Shown here one piece after another: positions 1 through 12,190 of a DNA stretch of 64,000 nt (positions are counted from its first letter, which is position 1; each line of letters starts with the position of its first letter). The notes under the pieces are model-generated. The model was not told the origin of the DNA, did not search any database, and saw nothing but the letters and a program-made list of their open reading frames with translations. The translations under genes were made by a program, and so were the position numbers. This DNA comes from Undaria pinnatifida. Taxonomy: Eukaryota; Sar; Phaeophyceae; Laminariales; Alariaceae. The stretch spans positions 24,259,046 to 24,323,045 of the forward strand of contig JABAKD010000023.1 in NCBI GenBank assembly GCA_012845835.1. Reading direction: 5' to 3'.

Positions 1-33
1 TTAAACTATTGGCATTTTCAAAACCATGGAAAT

Positions 34-56
34 AACCCTGACCCTGACCCTAACCC
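34..56 (+). repeat. Telomere-like CCCTRA motif
   Basis: Three or four consecutive CCCTGA/CCCTAA-like units followed by CCC. This resembles the CCCTAA telomere repeat but is too short and variant to be a telomere. It could be an interstitial relic or chance. Confidence 0.3.
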
Positions 57-624
57 ATACGAAATACCGGTCAAAGTGCCCCAGCATGACGTCCTAGTGA
101 CGTCACTGGGGTGAAACGGTTGGAAAAAAACAATAACGCATCACTGCCAATCGCGTAGTCCGTGTGATATCGTGTACCTGGTACTCTTTACTTTATTTGA
201 GGCGCTATATGTTTTCGAGTGAAAACGGATCAGGTATATTATACCTGTTTTTGATTATAGCCCCCAAAATATCTCCCGCACATTGGGAATGCATGGGTAT
301 GTTTCGTTTCTCTTCGTGAGGACTGTGTTCACTCAAAGGGAGCTCGCCTAACAGCCAATAAGAGAGCGTACAACTGCCTTCCAAGATCCGCGCGGCCACC
401 TTGTTAGGTCTGCTGCCCAAAAGCCACGGACGACTCCCAGAATGAACGTGATCGATGCTCTGCGCCCCTAGAGCGTAGAAGATAGTCTAGAGTTTTAGCT
501 ATAGTAATATCTCTTGCAACTTACGCCCTCCCCTCCCCCCCCCCCGTTTGATTTCCTACAGGCAACTGGCGGTGCGGCGGCATCCTGTCGCGACCAACGG
601 TAAGTCTCGCCGAATTGAGGCATC

Positions 625-752
625 GTGAACAGAGTCGCGCCTGCTGTATGTAGTACCCCCTTGAACGTCTCTGACAGACGGTACATACGTGAACAGAGTT
701 GCGTCTGCTGTATGTGGTACCCCCTTGAACGTCATTGACAGACGGTATAATA
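625..752. repeat. 64-bp tandem duplication
   Basis: Two adjacent copies (625-688 and about 689-752) beginning GTGAACAGAGT and running through CCCCCTTGAACGTC and GACAGACGGTA. They differ at a handful of bases. The short frames that cross both copies are products of the duplication rather than evidence of a gene. Confidence 0.8.
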
Positions 753-2882
753 ATACTGTATACAATAGCAATTGCACGTCATGTTGCTCCGATATATGAA
801 CCTGCGGGCACGGTACAGAAAAACACAATACTATGGGGCGTCCAAGTATCGGTCCGTGAAACATGTAGAAGTACAATACGGGCGATCATCGCTCGCCACG
901 AGGCCAGGTACGGCAATATTACCGGAGTGAAGCTCCATGAGACGCGTGGCGAACACCCGGGAGCGCTTCACCAACAACGCGCGCCACGACAGTGATGCCA
1001 GGGTACATACAACTTTTGGGCCAATTGTTTCTGATTGACGGTATGATACTGTTAATGTTAACAGTCAACTGAGGAAGTACCCAATACCGTTGAAATCTAG
1101 CTTTTGTTGTGTACATACATGTTTGTTTATTTAGTTACATGACAGATTGTGTTGCTCATCGGGTTAAGCGTACAGTTTTGCTCAAAGACAGTGTTGTTTG
1201 TATGACGTATCGATCTCCCCAAGTGGGAGTTCACAAAAAATAGGTGCACCTATCCTTCAGCAGGCGTCATGCTCCCCTCGTTATGAACATAGTCCTCTCA
1301 CGTACACCCATACCCCCGCGCCCGGTGTTTAGTAAGCCCATCACAGACATCTTACCCACCCGTGTTTCCCCTCCCTTTCTTCACCTCCTTGCTGCCAAGG
1401 TGCAATGCCTGCCGCGACCGCACAGTGTGCGGCTCGAACATGCGGCGACTCTTACCGAGCAACAGGATCGAGTGCTACCGCGCCCCTCGCAGAAACGACA
1501 GTGGCCTCCATGGGTTGGTGCTCGGCAATTCGGCACCTTCTTACGCCATGGATGATGTGGGTGCAGCTATGTCTTCTATGTTTCAGGAGAAATTATTGCC
1601 GATTGAACCGACTCATCGTAGGCGCATTTGAAAGCTTTCGTCCAGTGCCACTGGCACATAGACTACATATCAAACATCATTTTCTTTTTAGCATCCCTTT
1701 TTTTCATCCCAGCTCAGCTCGTGAGAGGTTGTTACCGTCAGCGGCCTTCTGAAAAAGCCATGGTCATATGTGTCTTACCTTCTCCCCCACGGCACGTGCC
1801 CTCGTTTTATCCCGCATAGGCTTCAGCATTTCCACTTTCAGCTTTTTATGCTCGTCGATTTCCATTGAACCGTGCAAATCCACCCTCTCGCGCTGTCCCC
1901 TAGTCAATATTTTGAGCAAAAAAATGTTCCTGCGAGCACGAACACGCACTCGGGAGGATTCGAACCCGACTTTATCAGGGACAAGACTCATGTCCTACTC
2001 CACGGTGAACGCCTCTATCCCATTATTATCTATGATCGAATTGATTTACGCTACAGTAGGTGGAGCAGGGACGCACTTATACAAGCAAGCATGACGTACT
2101 TTAACTCTCTTCTTCCAAAAGAAAAGTTGGCTAATTTACTCGAATCGCCGTGCGCGCTAATATGCCGCTGTTGTAGCTTACGTGAAGTGCTGTGATAATA
2201 CAGGCAGCACGATCAGCGATGGTTAAGGTTTTGGTCCAAATCTAGGGTGAAGATAGTATATGAACGCGTCAAACTCGCTATTCACAGTGGTTTCGCCTAC
2301 ACTCTCCCTTCGCCTGTCCTGTGATGCGCTTTTGTTGTTTTCCAGCTGCACCTGTCCATGAACTGCCTACGGCTGGACTCGAAACAAACAAACTCCAACC
2401 AGCACGCCGCTCACACGTACGTATTGACGCCTGCTACAAGAGGGGCAGTATCACTGTTAGCGTAATTTGTTCTGCCTGGACTAGCTCCCCAAAATATGAA
2501 CTACTCTATCCCACCGGACAACTATTAATGCAGTAGCTTTAGTGTTTTCCAACATGATTCCATGCACATACAATACGTAGACCATGGGATTGTTCATCGG
2601 GTTCCACGGCCATTTTCTCTGGAATAAGGAATTGGGGGGAGTGTCGAGTTCCTCAAGTGAAGAGTACCGAATATCATTTTAGGTGCAGCTCTACAGCAGC
2701 ATGCGCCTCTATCTACCTCTACCTTGTATTTCGCGCCCCTCGCTTGCGTCGGCATTATAAGTTTGTACGTGTGCCCGGTTTGTGTATAATACGAAGTATG
2801 CAAAATTGAACAATATACGGATCCACGGACAAGACACCTCGTCCCCCTTACCGGCCAATAACTTGACTCAACATGCCCATGC

Positions 2883-3449
2883 GTGTTCAGCGGGGACAAA
2901 TCCAGGGGCAACTTCTCCCTTTGGGAATCTCCGAACATCATACTTCAAGGTGCCGCCTTGGGATGTGCTGAGGCGAACGGCCGCAAGTACAAGGCAGACG
3001 AAGGAGTCCCACGCCGCGTGTTCGGCAGCGTCAACACCAGAGCCATTGTTGGCGGAGAGGTACCTCGCCATGGGTTCGACGAAGTAAGCACCAAATCCGT
3101 CAGCACGAGGCCCGTTGTCCACGCAACTGCCGCCACCGAGGCTGGGGTGAGGGGCAGCATCCGCGGACGCAAAACATGGGCCAAAATCGCACGAGGCGGC
3201 AGCGATGACGGCGCCGACAACGACCCGTCACTTTTGCAGGGGAACCAGTACCGTGAACTGGTGGAAGTTAGTTTTTGCTCTGGCGAGAGCTCTCGTCCTC
3301 GCTCCGACGTCGTATATAACTCAAGGCACGACATCGTGCCGAGGACAGGTGGTGAGTGTAATGTAATAATAGCACTGCACGCGCGATTTTCAATGCAACC
3401 TATACCCTGCTTTCCGCATATCTATATGCTTGCAGTTACCAGCATATGA
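2883..3449 (+). CDS. Hypothetical ORF, 188 codons, doubtful
   Basis: A 188-codon frame in a locally GC-richer patch (about 2,880-3,350). I recognise no domain, signal peptide or membrane segment. A 129-codon frame is open on the opposite strand across the same patch, so openness may simply reflect base composition. It could be an old transposon fragment. I do not assign a function. Confidence 0.15.
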   Translation: MFSGDKSRGNFSLWESPNIILQGAALGCAEANGRKYKADEGVPRRVFGSVNTRAIVGGEVPRHGFDEVSTKSVSTRPVVHATAATEAGVRGSIRGRKTWAKIARGGSDDGADNDPSLLQGNQYRELVEVSFCSGESSRPRSDVVYNSRHDIVPRTGGECNVIIALHARFSMQPIPCFPHIYMLAVTSI

Positions 3450-3734
3450 GTGTCCGCCATCTTCTCGCACAACATATTAGTAACAACATAACGGAGCAGT
3501 GCCGAGGTCCACGTACACCACTACCCAAGGCCTCACGTCAGCTTATTATGTGATGGGACTGGCGTGCTAACGTCTGGTTTTACCGAAGCCCCCATACATA
3601 GATAGGTGGATAGTCCGTCTCAGGCTTTTGCAGGCAATATGTGCGACGTTATTGTCCGTTTACGCGGTACCAACAATCACTGCGGCGCGGAAGCAAGCAT
3701 GGATGCGTTTAAGTTTACCCACTGTTACATAACG

Positions 3735-3890
3735 AAGCGTGCGTTCCTTTCGTCGATGATCCGAATTTCATCGAAGGGAACCCGCGCTTTCAGCGCCATT
3801 CCTTTCAGCCTCGGCGTAAATTCGTCAATGGGGGTACGCGCTTATCACGCCGCTCCCCTCAACCATGGCACGGGTTTGCTTTTGAGTCCT
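3735..3890 (+). repeat. Dispersed repeat R2, copy 1
   Basis: This stretch is clearly related to the reverse complement of about 28,280-28,450 inside GyB. Shared pieces include GTACGCGCT and AACCATGGCACGGG, separated by diverged but alignable sequence. The similarity also shows in translation: both copies read a segment ending in AAPxNHGTG. It may be a fragment of a mobile element coding sequence or a short non-coding repeat. No terminal repeats were found. Confidence 0.55.
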
Positions 3891-4625
3891 GCCGACGATG
3901 ACATTAGTGAGGGGCATGATTGGCGGAGAGACAGTGCCCCCAGACAAGTCTGTCTATTAAGCTAGTCCTTCGTGATTATATCGCCTTTTTTTACCCTCTC
4001 TCTGAAGACGTAGGAGAGAATCAGTCCCACCAGCTGGATGGCATCTAACAATATAAGGGGCTCTCATCTCTGTCTAATTTCATATTGATACAAATACAAA
4101 CCACCATCCTTTATCAATACCGAAACCACTGATTACATATGTTTGATGTATTTACCGGCCTTCCAATGCCGTACCATAAAAGGTGCTACATTTGTACGTA
4201 GCTATCTTCGAGTTATTTCTATACCCAAGCAGACTTGACGATTGTGTAGTAGTGCTTATTTGTATTACTGTCATCGCCCAAACACCACACATACATGCAA
4301 TATTTTGGTGGGGGGCCTCTGTGTTTTTTCTAGCCATGGCCCGTCCTTTCTGACGAAATAGCGCTTGTTTGTGGAAAATAAAATAGCACGAAACCGCTAC
4401 CACATACAAGTCGTACATGTGACTGTATTTCATATTTCACTTTGGTTATTTCGGGCATCTCGATGACACTCCTCCTCGCCGCATTCTGTCTCATGATACG
4501 TTTGGACAATTCGTCCTGCAGATTTCTCCTACTTCCAGACACGCCGAGCCAGCCACCGCTCCGCCTCAATCCCGCCGAGACGATCACCGGCTGGTAGGCC
4601 TGCTTCCTCGGCTTCTGTTGCCCCC

Positions 4626-4784
4626 ATGACAGCTGGTAGCACCGTCGATTGGGACCCGGTCAGGTACGATGCACCTCACTTGGGAGACGCTTCAACTTCG
4701 TTCTGTGACGATAAGAAACAGGCAGCGATGGAGGCGGGTCGTGCCAACCTCACAATGCAACAGATCCTTGATGAAGATGGTTAA
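4626..4784 (+). CDS. Small ORF, 52 codons, unknown
   Basis: ATG at 4,626 to TAA at 4,782-4,784. The predicted peptide is acidic and compositionally protein-like (it contains WDPVRYDAPHLGDAS and ends QQILDEDG), with no membrane segment and no recognised domain. It sits in a slightly GC-richer patch. No neighbouring exon could be defined. Low confidence that it is translated. Confidence 0.15.
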   Translation: MTAGSTVDWDPVRYDAPHLGDASTSFCDDKKQAAMEAGRANLTMQQILDEDG

Positions 4785-6670
4785 GGAATAGGGAGCAGCA
4801 CTTGCACGGGTCAGGTAGGAATGATCTTAGTCGTGGCCATCACACTGTATTATACCCGTATGTTTTTTTTAATTTAGGACGCTTTAACGATGCATCAAGC
4901 ACCCCCTAGCCATATATTAATAGTAGCATTGCATGTTTCTGCGCCTATTTCGCATCGATGTTTGTGTCTGCTTATGCCTTCAATTTCGTGTTCGACCGGT
5001 TACACTGTCTTGTATCATTTTCTTCAGCCCGCGGTTTTTGTCGGACAGTACCCGCACCAGGCCGAATTCTGGCTTTGAATCGACCACGACCACGCTGAAC
5101 ACCGGCAGGCTTAATACTGGCCGTGAACCGACCATGGCCTCGGTGAACCACGGGTGGCAACCCAATCTTCCGCAGCCAGAACCCCCTCACTCCTTCTCCT
5201 AACGTGAGGCAGGGGGGAACAACATTGTGGCGTGCTGTTGACAAGCAACGGACAATATTTCAAACAAGAGCATAACATAGGGCCACGAAAACTTTAACGC
5301 TTCAACAAGAAGTAAAAACAAATATACATTGAGTCTTGCATTGATTGGTGCACCATCCCCTTCGCATGCTGAATAAAGTAAAGTAGTTCAACGTGAAGAC
5401 AACAAACAAGCATACTAAAAAAAAACGCGGTAGTCTAACGGAGTACAACCATGTGATACGTCAATTATTGGCATTCTTAACAACAGCAGTTTGAAATGCG
5501 TACCGTCACCTTGACAATTGATTATCTACCAGAATAAAAAAAACACCCAGATTAATAAACAATACTGAGAAATAGACGATTGCCATAAACTATACTTGCC
5601 GTTCGAGCCATCCATGCACCAGTTCCTACTGGTACTCATTAAATTTCCATACACCCCCCACCCCTCACCCGCTCACCGGTAATGCAACTTCATTCTTCAT
5701 TTTCCCTCCGATAACGTAGCTTAAACACCATTCCGATAAAAATCGAACACCCTTCCGTAAGACTGCTGTAATACCTGTTTCCTGTGACTTTCCGCCAATA
5801 TTTTCCAAGTTCTCTTTCCCCATACTTGTACGTTTTGATTTTATGATCAACAAGGCTTAGGACTTCCGCACCTGTTAGATATTGGCCTCGTTAAAAACAG
5901 GTTATATGGATCCCGTGCAAAAAATCACCCCGCTGTAAACCCTGACGCGATACATACATGCAGAAACATCAACAACAGCATGTCATGAACACCCTTAGAC
6001 TATATAATTAATGCATACAGAGAGATCTAAACTTATTCTCACAGTAACATAAGACAACACCAAGTACTCGATCACAATATTCTCTTTGGATCTCGCACCG
6101 TTCGTCTAGTAGCTCCTATTCATTTTGCGAACTACTCCATGTTATACGCCCCCCTTCCCTCATGGTTTTATTTTTAATGTATAACCAGGTATATGAACAG
6201 CTGGTGCATTCCGCATCCTTCAGAGTATACCCCCTAAAAACGGTCTTTATATGGTTTTGTGCGCAGAGTGATTACACCATTAATGACTGAATGCCATTGC
6301 ATTACCCTGTTGGCCCTTGTACTAGCTAGCACTAAGGGGTGTCATTGGCCTAAATTCTTCATGAGGACATGCGAACCGCATAACACACGCGCGACAGGAG
6401 TATCACACACAGCAAACATGAGTCTCGACGAAATCTTCGATTTCACAGCTGTTGTAGTGTTCAGACTACATAATTGTAATAAAACGAAGGTAGATTTCGT
6501 GCATACGGAGACGCGACCCACATAGAATATATAGTTGGATTTTGTCCTCGACGCGTTGCTTAAATCAACAATAATGGTATACCCGTTTTGCGGTAGGGAT
6601 TGGGCCCTTTGGAGCCAGAGATTTCTCGCTCAACTTAAGACCTACAACAGCACCCACAATCTGTGGACTA

Positions 6671-6766
6671 TGGGTCTGTGGTGTATGTTCCAAACGTTGC
6701 CGTTAGATGCCTAGTTCATGGGTCTGTTGTGTATGTTCCAAACGTTGCCGTTAGATGCCTAGTCCA
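6671..6766. repeat. 48-bp tandem duplication
   Basis: Two almost identical 48-bp copies (6,671-6,718 and 6,719-6,766) starting TGGGTCTGT and containing TATGTTCCAAACGTTGCCG. A third copy starts and diverges after about 5 bp. Confidence 0.8.
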
Positions 6767-7280
6767 TGGGGTTGTGTACCGGGATTAGCATATACAACTT
6801 ATATCATAGTCGCCTGTTGGGGGGGGTATAGAGCTCCCTACCTACGAGAGGGGCCTCATAAACGTTACTGGCAGGGCTACCCGTACCGTGGCACCCCCCG
6901 GTATTAACATATATCGGCACACATGTCTCCCGCTTCCCTCACGTTAAACAGTGATTACCCCGGCTGTCCCCATCTCCCCCCGTTATTCCGATCTCGTCAT
7001 GTTCGCGTGGTACTCATCGATTTCAAGTACGATGGGGTATTTCCGGTGGTCAGGGACGTCACCGGTATCCCGCCGCACCCTGCGCTTGCTTGGGGACCGG
7101 GTGCTTCCAAGACCGGTACTACCACCAAACAAAACTCGTCAATGTGGTAGTATTGTTCAGCTGCCGATGGTTTGTAGCCCGCCGCGAGATGCACGGCTAT
7201 ATTTTCGCATATGGGGGGCTTTTTTACGTGGCAAGACCGCTTATCCATGGGAAGGCTGAGTGGTCTCATGTCTATGTACC

Positions 7281-7545
7281 GGACCAAGGCTACGGTAGGG
7301 GGGACCCTCCCATTTTTAGTACCGGAATTGAGCCCCTCGCGCGAGTGACTCAGCACCTTACGGACATGAATGCTTTAGGCGATTTTGGAGGGTGGCAGCG
7401 TTCGAAGATAACCATTCCATTGCGGATTGATTTCGCAAAGTTATAGCATAAAAAAAACCTAACAGCGCAGAGAAACAAAGGGGTTACTCGCGCGAGTGAC
7501 CCCGAGCCAATGCAAAAACGGACCCCCCTACCGTGGCCTGCGTCT
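7281..7545. mobile_element. MITE-like element, copy 1
   Basis: A 265-bp non-coding element bounded by inverted termini sharing GGCTACGGTAGGGGGG (left 7,288-7,303; right end imperfect, as the complement of CCCCCCTACCGTGGCC). It is related over its length to copy 2 at 29,828-30,098, including the internal self-complementary ACTCGCGCGAGT box and a conserved GCAGATTGATTTCG-like stretch. No transposase, so it would be mobilised in trans. The exact ends and target duplication are uncertain. Confidence 0.7.
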
Positions 7546-9083
7546 TACGTTCGGATACAATATCATGCCCCCCCTCGACTCGTGGTGTTATCACTGCGAA
7601 CGAGAATAGCGCTGATAGGCGGCAACTAGCGGCAAACTGAGCGAATTTATTTGGACGGTAGTTTTTGATCTGACAGCAGTAACTTGACATAGCAGTGTTG
7701 TCAGAGAGCACCGCGTCCGATTCCATTATCTATTTTGAGATGAGAATATCTGGGGTATGTTAAAGGGTGATGGTAGGTCGCCTGAAGACTTTTTTCTGAA
7801 GACACCCCTACACAGTGGTCGTATGGCTGTGCTCGTAGGGTAACAGTAACCTGTCGTACTCGAGAGATAACTGTACACCCCAGTCAGGACAGTGTTGCTG
7901 CAGGCGGCTGGCTAAATTTCGGTGGATGGTGCATTAACACAGTAACGCTAGGGCCATAAAGAGGAACGGGTTGGTTGCTGAATCGTGCATGTGATATATC
8001 GTGGGGACTACGATACGTTCTTCCTACCAACGTCAACGTAGTACTCCCAAGCGGGGGGAAGCCCCGTTCAATTGGATCGAACGCGGCCACCAAGAAATTG
8101 GCTTATCTATCTTGGTTTATGAGGGCAAAGAAAGGGTCGTGGAGAGACTGGCCGCGTAACTGCTGGTTAGCTCCCACGCGGCCCTGGGGAGAACAACAGT
8201 TGTAAAGTGTGATGACGTGTGTCGTACGGTTGTGCCCTTGGAGAAAGATCCCCGTGGAATGGAATTGGACGAGTCGATGGAGAGATGAGCTGGCCAATTT
8301 TGTTCGTCAGGTACGCTGTACCACGGCGTTCTCAAACGCGTGGAGGTTTTCTTTTTGTGGTGCGGATAAGGTGCCCTTTTTTACAGTAAGTGTGGACACC
8401 ATGTTGTTTTGTGGTGGACAACGTCCCCGGTTTTGTTTACAAGTGTGGACATCGCCCGTCCGAGTGTATTGGATGGGGCGACCGAGGAGTTGAGTTGTTA
8501 TTAGGCGAGCGAACGAATGCATGCGTGGGGGCCAAACCGGTGATGTACCTACGTACCGGGAAACGATGGCGGGGGGGGGCGGGTGAGTGAGAGCCGGGGG
8601 AGAACATTGATATATTCGAGCGGATATTATCATCGCGGTCTCTTATGAGTGACGTTGCACTCTACGTACCGTGCTGAGACCCCCGCCAATCTCAGTACAT
8701 GTGTAGTCCGTCGGAGCGTTAGTAGATTTTGGTACACTGTGGGTCATTTAAGCGCTGCGACGTTGCATTGGCCAGCATGGCGTTTCGGGTCTTACGTGGT
8801 AGGAGCCCCGGTTAACGTCAGATAGTATACCATGGATTTGATGTTGTTTTACACGGAATACGTTGCTACGGGACGAGGGCGACCCGTTTTTGAGACGCAC
8901 GCCAAGCAGTCGTTAGGTGGTGAGTGTGAGAGCTTGTGCGGTACGAGCGCGATTTCTTGGACACAAGAGCTGCCCCAAACCATGTGTCAAGTCCTCCTTA
9001 TGAGTGTGCGTGGGTTATCAACGATAGATATATATGCTGTACTATATGAACCAGGAAAAAAGAAAAACCCTCCTACGAGGGTG
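7546..9083. other. No recognisable gene; upstream flank of GyA
   Basis: Overlapping short frames only. This is where a 5' LTR of GyA would be expected, but I found no stretch matching the sequence downstream of 16,417. TTGGAGCAGAGAACC at about 9,088 looks like a primer-binding site only in outline. Confidence 0.4.
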
Positions 9084-9187
9084 GCGTTGGAGCAGAGAAC
9101 CTGATAAAAAAATGCCCTTGGTATGCTGAATAGTTGCGCTACAGTACGAGTGATGGGGAACATATCGAATTCGGAAACGCGCGCTCG

Positions 9188-10654
9188 ATGTTAGCGTCCA
9201 AATGTCCACCTGAGATACGGCCTTTTAACTGGTCCGTACAAAAGAATGGACTCGAGACACTACCCGTAATCAGCCTTTCTCGGTCAGCTCACCGCAGCTA
9301 CAGCAGTGACTCCGAGTCTGACTCGGAGAGCCGCCGCCACCGCCGTCGTCACCGTAGTCGTGCCCGCTCGCTCTCACCTACCCCCTCAGATGTTCGCTCG
9401 CGTAACTTTGATCGCTTGAGCTTCCGGCGTGCCTACCGCAGGCACCCCACCCGCTCTCATCGTGTGGACTACCAGCAGGCCGGCGCGGCTGAGGGACACG
9501 ATCACGCCCGCGACCGACAAGTAGGCTACCGACGCTTGCCGGAGGGACCCGCTCGTCCGCCCTTTCGACCCAGCCAACTGCCCTCTACTGCCGCCACGCA
9601 CCAGCCCATCACCACCGCCGTGCCCCAGATCGGTAAGCAGTATGGTGTCGAATCCAACCAGGCAGCTGAACTGGTCGAGAAAGTGCGCAAACGGATCGCG
9701 GGTTCTCTTCCTTGTCCAGTGTTTGGTGGTCCCACGGCCGGTACGTTGTCGATCGCAAACTCAGCCGTCATGTTGCAGCAGAAGGTACTGAGCACCCTAC
9801 GCAACGTCGATTCAGGAGCCATGCGGCTAGAGCCAGACCAGTACATAGATGGTACATGGACCACGATGCCAGACGAACTTACACCTCGCCGTGTAGAACT
9901 ACTGACCGATCTGACCCATGACTTCTTGTCAGTTAGCCACCAGCTCGCCACCGCCGAATTTGTCCCTGTGTATCTCATCACGGGGGAGGTTGTGGAGAAG
10001 CCACACAGCGACGTTACCGCTACTGATTGGTTGCGTGTCTTCTTTCGGGAACAGGCTGTAACGGGGGGTGCTGTCGAATTCGCGCAGGCCGCGTTGGCAG
10101 CCGTGACGCTCAAACCAGCTGAAACGTGGACCGCGGCAGCGGCCCGTGTTTTGTTAACTTTCCGTGCCTCACTAGCCAACTCCGAACGACCACATGTTAC
10201 AGAGCAGCTGTTCTTCTGGCGTTTTATCACACCGCTAGAAATGACAGCTCTGTACGATAGAGTCGTCGAAGTACTGCTACCAAACCCGTTACACCGCGTA
10301 GGCGTTGACGGGCGCATGCACGAGAAGGTCCACATGATCACGACCACCTTGCGCCCCATGCGCATGAAGTGGCACGACCCCATGAGGGAGGCCATGCGGC
10401 TTAGAGGAGAGGTGGCTGAGAGACTGTTCCAGGAATTCATCGCTGTTCTGTCCGCTCGTAACGCGTCGTATTCAACCCCGCAAGTGCCACGGAAAGTAGC
10501 CAAGCACGCCGGGCCGGACAGACTCTTCACCATGACGGAAGTAAGGCACATGTTCTCCTCGCCCGCCGGGGCTCTTGCTGCTCTTAACGTAGCTGCCTTG
10601 GCGAACCCGGGGATTGGCACACTTGCGCCGGTGCCCCCCCCCCCCCCCAGCTAA
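9188..10654 (+). pseudogene. gag: GyA Gag (capsid-type) protein
   Basis: Open frame from about 9,134; the first ATG in frame is at 9,188, which I take as start. The N-terminal ~120 residues are rich in Ser, Arg and His (an SR-like stretch, SESRRHRRRHRSRARSLSP) and probably disordered or RNA-binding. The middle (~residues 170-450) is a helical, capsid-like region without frame breaks. The frame ends in a proline run coded by a C15 homopolymer and a TAA at 10,652. The next reading frame that looks protein-like is shifted by one base, so the C run probably caused a frameshift. It should form the particle that packages element RNA. The 364-codon frame on the opposite strand is a shadow. Confidence 0.7.
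10634..10648 (+). other. C15 homopolymer at frameshift
   Basis: Fifteen consecutive C at the end of the gag frame. Downstream, the plus-one frame (from about 10,649) reads more protein-like sequence (AAFQNQTATALGQHG) than the original frame. This could be a real slippage mutation, a programmed slip site, or a sequencing length error. Confidence 0.6.
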
Positions 10655-10681
10655 ACCCCTTGCCGCCCTAGTCCCAACCCG

Positions 10682-11197
10682 TTGGCAGGAATCACAGCCA
10701 TCCGCAGGTCAACCCATCGTCGCCGCATTCCAAAATCAGACTGCCACCGCTCTGGGTCAGCACGGCGTTCTCTTCGACAAACGCGAACGGCGGCCTCGAC
10801 CCAATGCGCGGACGCCACACCGACAGCGCATGCTACTGCCGGGACGCGACCCCCGACGACGGCCGCCCGGGGGGAAATCCTCGACTATCTTAGGACGCAG
10901 AAGGTGTGCTTCGCACACGATTTCTTAGGCAACTGCCACCGCCCCGGCAACTGCCAGTGGCAGCATGAGCCGTTTCCGGCAGCTTTCTACAAGGATGTGG
11001 CATCATCTCGCCGACCTGGCAACTCCAATCCCCGCCGTCGCTTGGCCGCGATGACGGAAGCCCAGTGCAATACGGCTGCTGAGCTTGGCCTGATCTTGGA
11101 GGAGGCAGCCGACGAGACGGGGTCGACCGGCGCTGCCGACGGCGGCCAAGCCGGGGCATCCATCGACCAACACGAGCAGATGGAGGGTACCTCCTGA
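10682..11197 (+). pseudogene. GyA CCCH zinc-finger segment of Gag
   Basis: From about 10,865 this frame reads ILDYLRTQKVCFAHDFLGNC followed by HRPGNCQWQHEP, giving C-x8-C-x5-C-x3-H, the spacing of the CCCH (Tis11-type) RNA-binding zinc finger. It sits where gypsy Gag usually carries a CCHC zinc knuckle, which is not visible here. The first ~55 residues look out of frame; the true path probably enters from frame 3 around 10,810-10,865. The C-terminus is acidic. Likely role: RNA recognition during packaging. Family knowledge supports RNA binding by this finger type; its role in this element is inference. Confidence 0.6.
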
Positions 11198-11290
11198 AGG
11201 TGCGCCCCGGGTAAGGAGGACCTGGGGAACGGACATGACCTCGCCGCCGCAGCACCTAAGAAAGCACGTCAGGAACGGGTCAGAGACCAG

Positions 11291-12118
11291 TTGTGGGTAC
11301 GGGGTCAGATTTGGCATTGCCATCGACGACGGCGTCCATGGCCGGTGGAGATCCTACTGGAAACAGGTGCGGGAAGAGGTAGCTACATGTCGTTGGCTTT
11401 GCGGCGCGGCCTCCGGAAGCTTCTGCGACGCAAAATAGATACAAGTAGTCCAGGTTTTCTCGAGGCCGCGAACCCCTCCGACAGCGAGACTCCTCCCATG
11501 CGTATTTTAGGGTCGGCAGTAGTGCCGGTGCTGTTGGAATCCGATTCTCGGGTTCGCGATGTTGTGATACGCGTCGTGGAAGACCTACCCTACGGTTTCA
11601 TTTTCGGAGCAGCTTACTTTAGACGAAACTGCAGCACCCTGGAGTTCGCACCTGACAAAGGCTTTAGATTCGTACCCTCAGCACCTTGTGTTCCATTTCA
11701 CCTTGCCGCCCTAGACACTTCGCCTCACCCGAATCCCCTCCGCGCAGAACGAGATCGGTTTTGTATGCTAACTCCTCCACCCGAGGCGCCGCTCTCTTTG
11801 TCTCCTGCTCCAGTTATCTTCCCTGCAGCTCGCCCCAGCTATCACGACATTGCTTGGGAGGATGAGAGCACGTTAAAGTGGGACATTAAGCAGGTCGCAG
11901 CAACCACCACAGTTCCAGGTTTCATCAGCATCGCGGTAGAAACTGCGGCTGTAAGTCCCCAACCGCAAGATCGACAGCTTGTACTAATGCTACCTACAGA
12001 ACGGTTCGATCTAGAGAAGGGGGCACTAGTAAGGGTCGCTCGAGCAGTGTTGTGTTGGTTGCCGGGGTTTCCGGTGTACTGCAAAGTAGTGAACCGTGTT
12101 AACAGACCGCTGCAGTAG
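11291..12118 (+). pseudogene. GyA retropepsin-like protease, catalytic Asp changed
   Basis: The segment PVEILLETGAGRGSYMS (about 11,342-11,392) has the layout of the retropepsin active-site loop hydrophobic-D-T/S-G-A, and DLPYGFIFGAAYFRRN (about 11,582-11,630) matches the later IxG-x-DFL-like strand. The catalytic Asp is replaced: codon GAA at 11,360-11,362 gives ETGA. Retropepsins use this Asp for peptide hydrolysis, so this copy is probably inactive. Downstream residues form a Pro-rich linker towards RT. The start shown is only the first start-like codon of the open frame. Confidence 0.6.
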
Positions 12119-12190
12119 AGGGTAAGCGCGTGATAGCTCGAATGCTTGTACTAAACGTACGCGACCCCGCACGGCTCGAGTCTTTATTCG

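Larger units (their letters stand above)
1..2880. other. No recognisable gene
   Basis: About 2.9 kb of mixed-composition DNA. Open frames are short, overlap on both strands and show no domain motif. Apart from the telomere-like motif at 34-56 and the 64-bp duplication at 625-752, I see nothing that supports a gene. Confidence 0.5.
3450..6670. other. No recognisable gene
   Basis: AT-richer intergenic DNA. The only items I can point to are one copy of dispersed repeat R2 (3,735-3,890) and a 52-codon ORF at 4,626-4,784. The remaining frames are short and lack motifs. Confidence 0.45.

Noticed and set aside
1930-2020. tRNA-like T-arm (GGTTCGAATCC on the minus strand)
   Set aside because: The stem pairs badly and no acceptor, D or anticodon arm can be built around it.
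8600-9083. 5' LTR and primer-binding site for GyA
   Set aside because: No sequence matching the region after 16,417 was found, and the TTGGAGCAG site lacks a convincing tRNA match.
9526-10620. 364-codon ORF on the minus strand
   Set aside because: Antisense shadow of GyA gag, with no domain of its own.
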